Source: an uncultured Lachnospiraceae bacterium (GTDB taxonomy: Bacteria; Bacillota_A; Clostridia; Lachnospirales; Lachnospiraceae). From it: a DNA stretch of 10,385 nucleotides. Positions within the stretch are counted from its first letter, which is position 1, and each line of letters begins with the position of its first letter. The position numbers and the translations under genes were made by a program. The notes beneath the pieces are model-generated. The model was not told where the DNA came from. It did not search any database and saw only the letters and a list, made by a program, of their open reading frames with translations. The stretch lies in assembly GCA_910587905.1 (NCBI GenBank), contig CAJUOF010000026.1:1-10385 (forward strand), read 5' to 3'. This document shows, in pieces, positions 7,451 to 10,385 of this stretch.

Positions 7451-7491
7451 GATAGGATCAAAAAAAGATCAAAAGGGAGGAAGAAGATATT

Positions 7492-8475
7492 ATGACACTG
7501 GCAGAGAAGATTATAAGGCTCAGGAAAGAGAAAGGCTGGTCCCAGGAGGAACTGGCGGGACAATTGGAGATATCCAGACAGTCCGTCTCCAAATGGGAAG
7601 GCGGCGTCTCCATTCCGGAACTGGATAAAATTGTGAGGATGAGCGAAATTTTTGGAGTGACGACCGACTACCTCTTAAAAGAAGAGCAGGAAGAGATGGC
7701 GCAGAAAGGGCGAGAACCAGAGGTGAGTCCCAGATTTGTTTCGGCAGAGGAAGCGGACGGATTTATGGAGATCACGAAAAAAGTATCCAAATGGATCGCT
7801 CTGGGTGTTTTCCTGTGCATCGTTTCGCCGATCTGCCTGATCACCTTTGGCGGGCTGGCCGAATTTGGGTTTCTTACGTTTTCGGAGGATGCGGCCGCTG
7901 GGATCGGCCTGGTGATCCTTTTGGTGCTTGTGGCGGTGGCAGTGGCGATCCTGATCTTTCATGGATTTAGGCTGTCAAGATATGAATATATGGAAAAAGA
8001 GTCGATTCTGCTGGAGACGGGTATCATACGGCAGGTGAAAGAAAAAGAAGAAGACTTTGAACCGACATTTCGTATGGGGTGCACGATCGGAGTGATTTTA
8101 TGCATTGGAGGCGCCATACCGGTTGTAACCACGGCATTTCTGGAAAATCCACTCTGGGAGGTTTTGTCCATAGGAGTGCTGCTCCTTTTGGTGGCCTGCG
8201 GCGTCTACATTTTGATCCGGGTGGGAATGGTAAAGGGGAGCTATCAGAAGCTTCTGCAGGAAGGGGATTATACTAAAAAAAATAAGGAGGCGTCGAGGGT
8301 AGTCTCTGCCTTTGCGGGATTTTATTGGTGCACGGTCACAGCCATTTTTCTGGTGGTCTTTTTCCGGACGGAAAACGGTAAGGCGGCCGGGCTGATCTGG
8401 CCGGTGGCAGGAGTTCTCTTTGGGGCGCTCTATGTGGCGGTGAAAGGGGTTGTGACGCGGGAAAAGAAAAAATAA
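7492..8475 (+). CDS. Xre-family HTH regulator with a six-helix membrane domain
   Basis: A 327-residue protein. Residues 3-62 are a canonical HTH_3 domain (IIRLRKEKGWSQEELA, then ISRQSVSKWEGG and IPELDKIVRMSEIFGVTTDYLL). A charged linker (63-98) leads to six predicted membrane helices at about 101-126, 134-159, 197-217, 225-246, 270-291 and 298-320, with a charged cytoplasmic loop between the second and third. The family type, a DNA-binding domain tethered to a polytopic membrane region, is common in Firmicutes and usually of unknown signal. GGGAGG at 7475-7480 precedes the ATG by 11 bases. It is separated from comEC by a terminator, so it probably has its own transcription, though no clear promoter was found in the 41 bases available. 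It may regulate itself or neighbouring genes; the target is unknown. Confidence 0.88.
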   Translation: MTLAEKIIRLRKEKGWSQEELAGQLEISRQSVSKWEGGVSIPELDKIVRMSEIFGVTTDYLLKEEQEEMAQKGREPEVSPRFVSAEEADGFMEITKKVSKWIALGVFLCIVSPICLITFGGLAEFGFLTFSEDAAAGIGLVILLVLVAVAVAILIFHGFRLSRYEYMEKESILLETGIIRQVKEKEEDFEPTFRMGCTIGVILCIGGAIPVVTTAFLENPLWEVLSIGVLLLLVACGVYILIRVGMVKGSYQKLLQEGDYTKKNKEASRVVSAFAGFYWCTVTAIFLVVFFRTENGKAAGLIWPVAGVLFGALYVAVKGVVTREKKK

Positions 8476-8484
8476 GGAGGGACG

Positions 8485-8578
8485 AGGGAAGCCGCCCGGC
8501 ATGATGTCTAACGCAAACGTGGCAGCGAACCGCCAATCGTTTGCTTATAGAGATCATGCCGGGCGGCTTCTCCCTTTT
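8485..8578 (+). terminator. long nested hairpin between convergent genes, probable terminator
   Basis: The 117-base gap between the Xre gene and the opposing epimerase gene is nearly filled by one hairpin. The outer arms form a perfect 17-base inverted repeat (8489-8505 with 8553-8569), extended by GGG/CCC across a two-base bulge. Inside are TCTA/TAGA (8507-8510 with 8548-8551), GCAAACG/CGTTTGC (8513-8519 with 8538-8544) and TGGC/GCCA (8520-8523 with 8532-8535) around an eight-base loop. TTTT follows directly at 8575-8578 on the + strand. On the - strand the T-rich run is about a dozen bases further off. It can terminate the Xre transcript and perhaps the opposing one, but it is much longer than a terminator needs to be. 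Confidence 0.55.
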
Positions 8579-8592
8579 CATATTAATGGGGA

Positions 8593-9591
8593 CTATCGGG
8601 CGGCTTCCCAGAGTCCCTCCTGATCGAAGAATTCGATCTCGACTCCAAACTGCCGGACCTCGCCGGGTTTGACAAACTGCAGGGCCCCTTCTTTGCGGAG
8701 CTTTGCGCGGCCCTCCAGTTTGTTGGTGCAGGGTTCAAGTCCGAGGACGTAATCCCGCTCGCCCATCATCTTCCATTCGGTCATATAAGGGAACTGCGTC
8801 TTGTCCCAGCGGATGGCAAGTCCCACGCCTGCATCGCTGTTCCAGACTTTGGCACAAGGGGAGCTACTTTCAAATTCATGATAATAGCACTGCTCCTGGA
8901 AATTGGGAACGGGGGAAAGCATCTTGTCCCAGGTGTCCAGATCTTTTGCCGCCTCGTCGTCGCGGGGGAGGACACGCTCAGAAGAAACGGCCAGCTTCGT
9001 GTGCTCGTTTAACAGGGGATAGCCGATGTTCATATGGTAAAGAAGCAGGAGCGGCTCGTCGGCGGAGCCCTCGTTTGTCACGGCGTCGGAAAGCTTTAGG
9101 ATGTTCTTTCCGTGCTCACAGGAAATCGTTCTGTTTAAAACCAGCTTCTGCTTAAAGATTTCCATATCATTGATTTTGGCATGAATCTGAATGGTTCCGT
9201 CTTCTTCCGTATAATAGATTCGGTCGGCGGGAAGGTTGGAGACGGTGCCATGTAACGGGCAGGAAACATCACCGTCCTGGACGGGGATACCGATATTCTG
9301 CAGGCCGCAGGTGGTGAGGAAACCACAGGTGAAGGATTTTAAAAATCCGAATCCGGGCTCATCGTAATAGGCGGGCGCCACATAACCGGCAGAGCCCATA
9401 TAGTTCAGGTTGACGCCTTTGTAGGAAATACGGGAAATGTCGGCAGCCCGGTCGGCAGAGACCGTGAATTCCAATCCGCTTCCATTGCGGACCTGAAACA
9501 GACGCATGCCGTCCCCTCGTCCTCCCACCAGACGGTGCTCCTCTACACCGTAAAACTGAGTATCGTGTCCATAATAGCTTCTGTGTACCAT
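8593..9591 (-). CDS. aldose 1-epimerase-like protein, DUF4432 family
   Basis: A 332-residue soluble protein with the beta-sandwich pattern of the galactose-mutarotase superfamily. Features seen: SADRAADISRISYKG near the N-terminus, GFLTTCGLQNIG, the histidine in CPLHGTVSN, LLYHMNIGYPLL, and an LGLEPCTN block whose glutamate is in the position of the mutarotase general base. Length and motifs fit DUF4432, whose members are predicted to bind or epimerise sugars; the actual sugar is not known. An ATG at 9612 would add seven residues, but GGAGG at 9600-9604 lies inside that extension and eight bases before the ATG at 9591, so 9591 is chosen. It has its own promoter at 9624-9652. No sugar transporter or kinase is visible beside it in this window. 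Confidence 0.85.
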   Translation of the reverse strand: MVHRSYYGHDTQFYGVEEHRLVGGRGDGMRLFQVRNGSGLEFTVSADRAADISRISYKGVNLNYMGSAGYVAPAYYDEPGFGFLKSFTCGFLTTCGLQNIGIPVQDGDVSCPLHGTVSNLPADRIYYTEEDGTIQIHAKINDMEIFKQKLVLNRTISCEHGKNILKLSDAVTNEGSADEPLLLLYHMNIGYPLLNEHTKLAVSSERVLPRDDEAAKDLDTWDKMLSPVPNFQEQCYYHEFESSSPCAKVWNSDAGVGLAIRWDKTQFPYMTEWKMMGERDYVLGLEPCTNKLEGRAKLRKEGALQFVKPGEVRQFGVEIEFFDQEGLWEAAR

Positions 9592-9599
9592 TCTGAAAC

Positions 9600-9604
9600 C
9601 CTCC
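9600..9604 (-). promoter_or_regulatory. ribosome binding site deciding the epimerase start
   Basis: GGAGG on the - strand, eight bases before the ATG at 9591-9589 and inside the seven-codon extension that would begin at 9612. It supports the shorter protein. Confidence 0.7.
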
Positions 9605-9623
9605 TCATCCATCGTTTTTCTTC

Positions 9624-9652
9624 ATTATAATGCGGAACCGTGAGAATGCCAA
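9624..9652 (-). promoter_or_regulatory. sigma-A-type promoter of the epimerase-like gene
   Basis: On the - strand, TTGGCA (9652-9647, 5 of 6 matches to TTGACA), exactly 17 bases, then a perfect TATAAT (9629-9624). It lies 32 bases upstream of the chosen ATG, in the 106-base gap between the two - strand genes. The rest of that gap holds only runs of six and seven G on the + strand and no convincing terminator. Confidence 0.8.
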
Positions 9653-9697
9653 GGGGGGATTTCTTTGAATTTATGAGTTGGCTGAAAGGGGGGGCCT

Positions 9698-10355
9698 TTA
9701 CCTGTTTCCGACACAGAAAAAAAGGCTGCAGAGGAAGAGCAGGGCAAAGGCTCCAAATAAAAGCTTTACGGTGCGGTTGGTCAGTCTCTTTCCCCCGATC
9801 TGAGGTTCCGCCAGTGTGGTTCCCACAAGTGTCATAACACCGGTGTGGAAGAAGCAGGTATCCATCAGATTGTGGACGAAAAAAGCGACGCTTCCGGCCT
9901 TTGCCCACGGCCGCAGTCTCTTTTTGAGAACTTGAATGGTAATCAGGATGAGCAGCCCCATGGCAGCCATACCGAGCTCGGCGCCCACATGGATGTAGGA
10001 GTTGTGGATATACCAGGTGTTAAAATATTTTTCCCCGCTGAACAGATTCAAAATCCGCCACTGACCGGGGCCGACTCCGAGGATGGGATACTGCAGAAGG
10101 TAACGGATCCCGTTCCGCATCATCTCCAGCCGTTCGACGAAGGTTTCGACGGAGCTGGGCCTGGAGAGAATGATGATCGCCGCCACAAAGAAACCGCCAA
10201 AGGAAACGACAAGGGCGGCTTGCGGGCATTCCTCGAAAAAGAGTGTGAGTTTTTTCCAGAACACGACAAGTATCCCTGCATAGAGCAGCAGAATGAGGCA
10301 GAACCATGGGAGGCCCGTGCGGGTGGCGGTGAGATAGATGAGTATGCCGCTTCCG
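9698..10355 (-). CDS. O-antigen ligase / Wzy-type polymerase family membrane protein, C-terminal part
   Basis: About 218 C-terminal residues of a polytopic membrane protein; the N-terminal part is lost at the contig end. Seen from the genomic boundary: ATRTGLPW at the start of a hydrophobic pair of helices, a long extracytoplasmic loop with RLEMMRNGIRYLLQYPILGVGPGQW and YIHNSYIHVGAELG, then three further hydrophobic segments to the stop. The conserved ARG-rich TATRTG, the GxGPGQ and the HNSY blocks are those of the Wzy_C/O-antigen ligase family, which joins or polymerises lipid-linked glycans at the outer membrane-leaflet face. In a Gram-positive cell it would serve a capsule, exopolysaccharide or wall glycan. 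The six residues MCSSDL that can be read before GSGILIY come from sequencing adapter, not from the gene. Confidence 0.82.
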
Positions 10356-10385
10356 AGATCGGAAGAGCACACGTCTGAACTCCAG
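10356..10385. other. Illumina TruSeq adapter read-through at contig end
   Basis: The last 30 bases start with AGATCGGAAGAGCACACG and go on through TCTGAACTCCAG, which is the standard TruSeq read-1 3' adapter as I know it. It is non-biological and marks the true sequence end at about 10355. It produces the artefactual peptides EIGRAHV (+ strand) and MCSSDL (- strand) in frames that cross it. Confidence 0.97.

Noticed and set aside
8501..8623. A 40-codon open frame on the + strand starting at the ATG pair 8501/8504.
   Set aside because: It lies across the long hairpin and runs into the opposing epimerase gene; the nearest Shine-Dalgarno-like site is about 20 bases away and the product resembles nothing I know.
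9651..9697. G-runs of six and seven bases between the two - strand genes as a G-quadruplex or terminator.
   Set aside because: Only two long runs about 30 bases apart and no stable stem followed by a T-run on the - strand.
9845..10378. A 177-codon open frame on the + strand opposite the O-antigen-ligase fragment.
   Set aside because: It is antisense to a clear membrane-protein family match, has no ribosome binding site, and its C-terminus (EIGRAHV) is translated adapter.

Overview
The window looks like one end of a chromosomal contig from a low-to-moderate-GC Firmicute, most likely a Lachnospiraceae-type Clostridium relative. The reasons are strong AGGAGG ribosome binding sites, sigma-A-like promoters, alternative GTG and TTG starts, and the gene families present: a GerMN lipoprotein, a DUF606 transporter, a membrane-tethered Xre regulator and monoderm competence genes. 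I cannot name the species from sequence alone.

Layout on the + strand. Bases 1-386 hold the C-terminal part of an HD-domain hydrolase, cut by the window start. Bases 484-912 encode a small five-helix DMT/YdcZ (DUF606) membrane protein. A good promoter at 917-945 then starts what looks like one transcription unit of five genes: comEA (990-1769), an OmpR-type response regulator (1815-2504), an overlapping sensor histidine kinase (2449-3933), a double-GerMN lipoprotein (3946-4911) and comEC (4949-7375). It closes with a hairpin and T-run terminator (7401-7450). Next comes an Xre-type regulator with a six-helix membrane domain (7492-8475), ending in an unusually long nested hairpin (8485-8578). 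On the - strand lie a DUF4432 aldose-epimerase-like protein (start 9591, stop 8593) with its own near-consensus promoter, and the C-terminal part of an O-antigen-ligase/Wzy-type membrane polymerase (9698-10355).

The most interesting unit is the comEA-RR-HK-GerMN-comEC block. ComEA (DNA receptor) and ComEC (membrane channel) are the core of natural DNA uptake. Here they flank a complete two-component system plus a GerMN lipoprotein. The RR-HK-GerMN order resembles the actinobacterial MtrA-MtrB-LpqB set, in which the GerMN lipoprotein acts on the kinase. A reasonable hypothesis is a DNA-uptake or envelope-stress module whose two-component system senses the cell surface through the lipoprotein.

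The last 30 bases (10356-10385) are not biological. They match the Illumina TruSeq adapter read-through, so the contig truly ends at about 10355 and reading frames entering that stretch give artefactual peptides.
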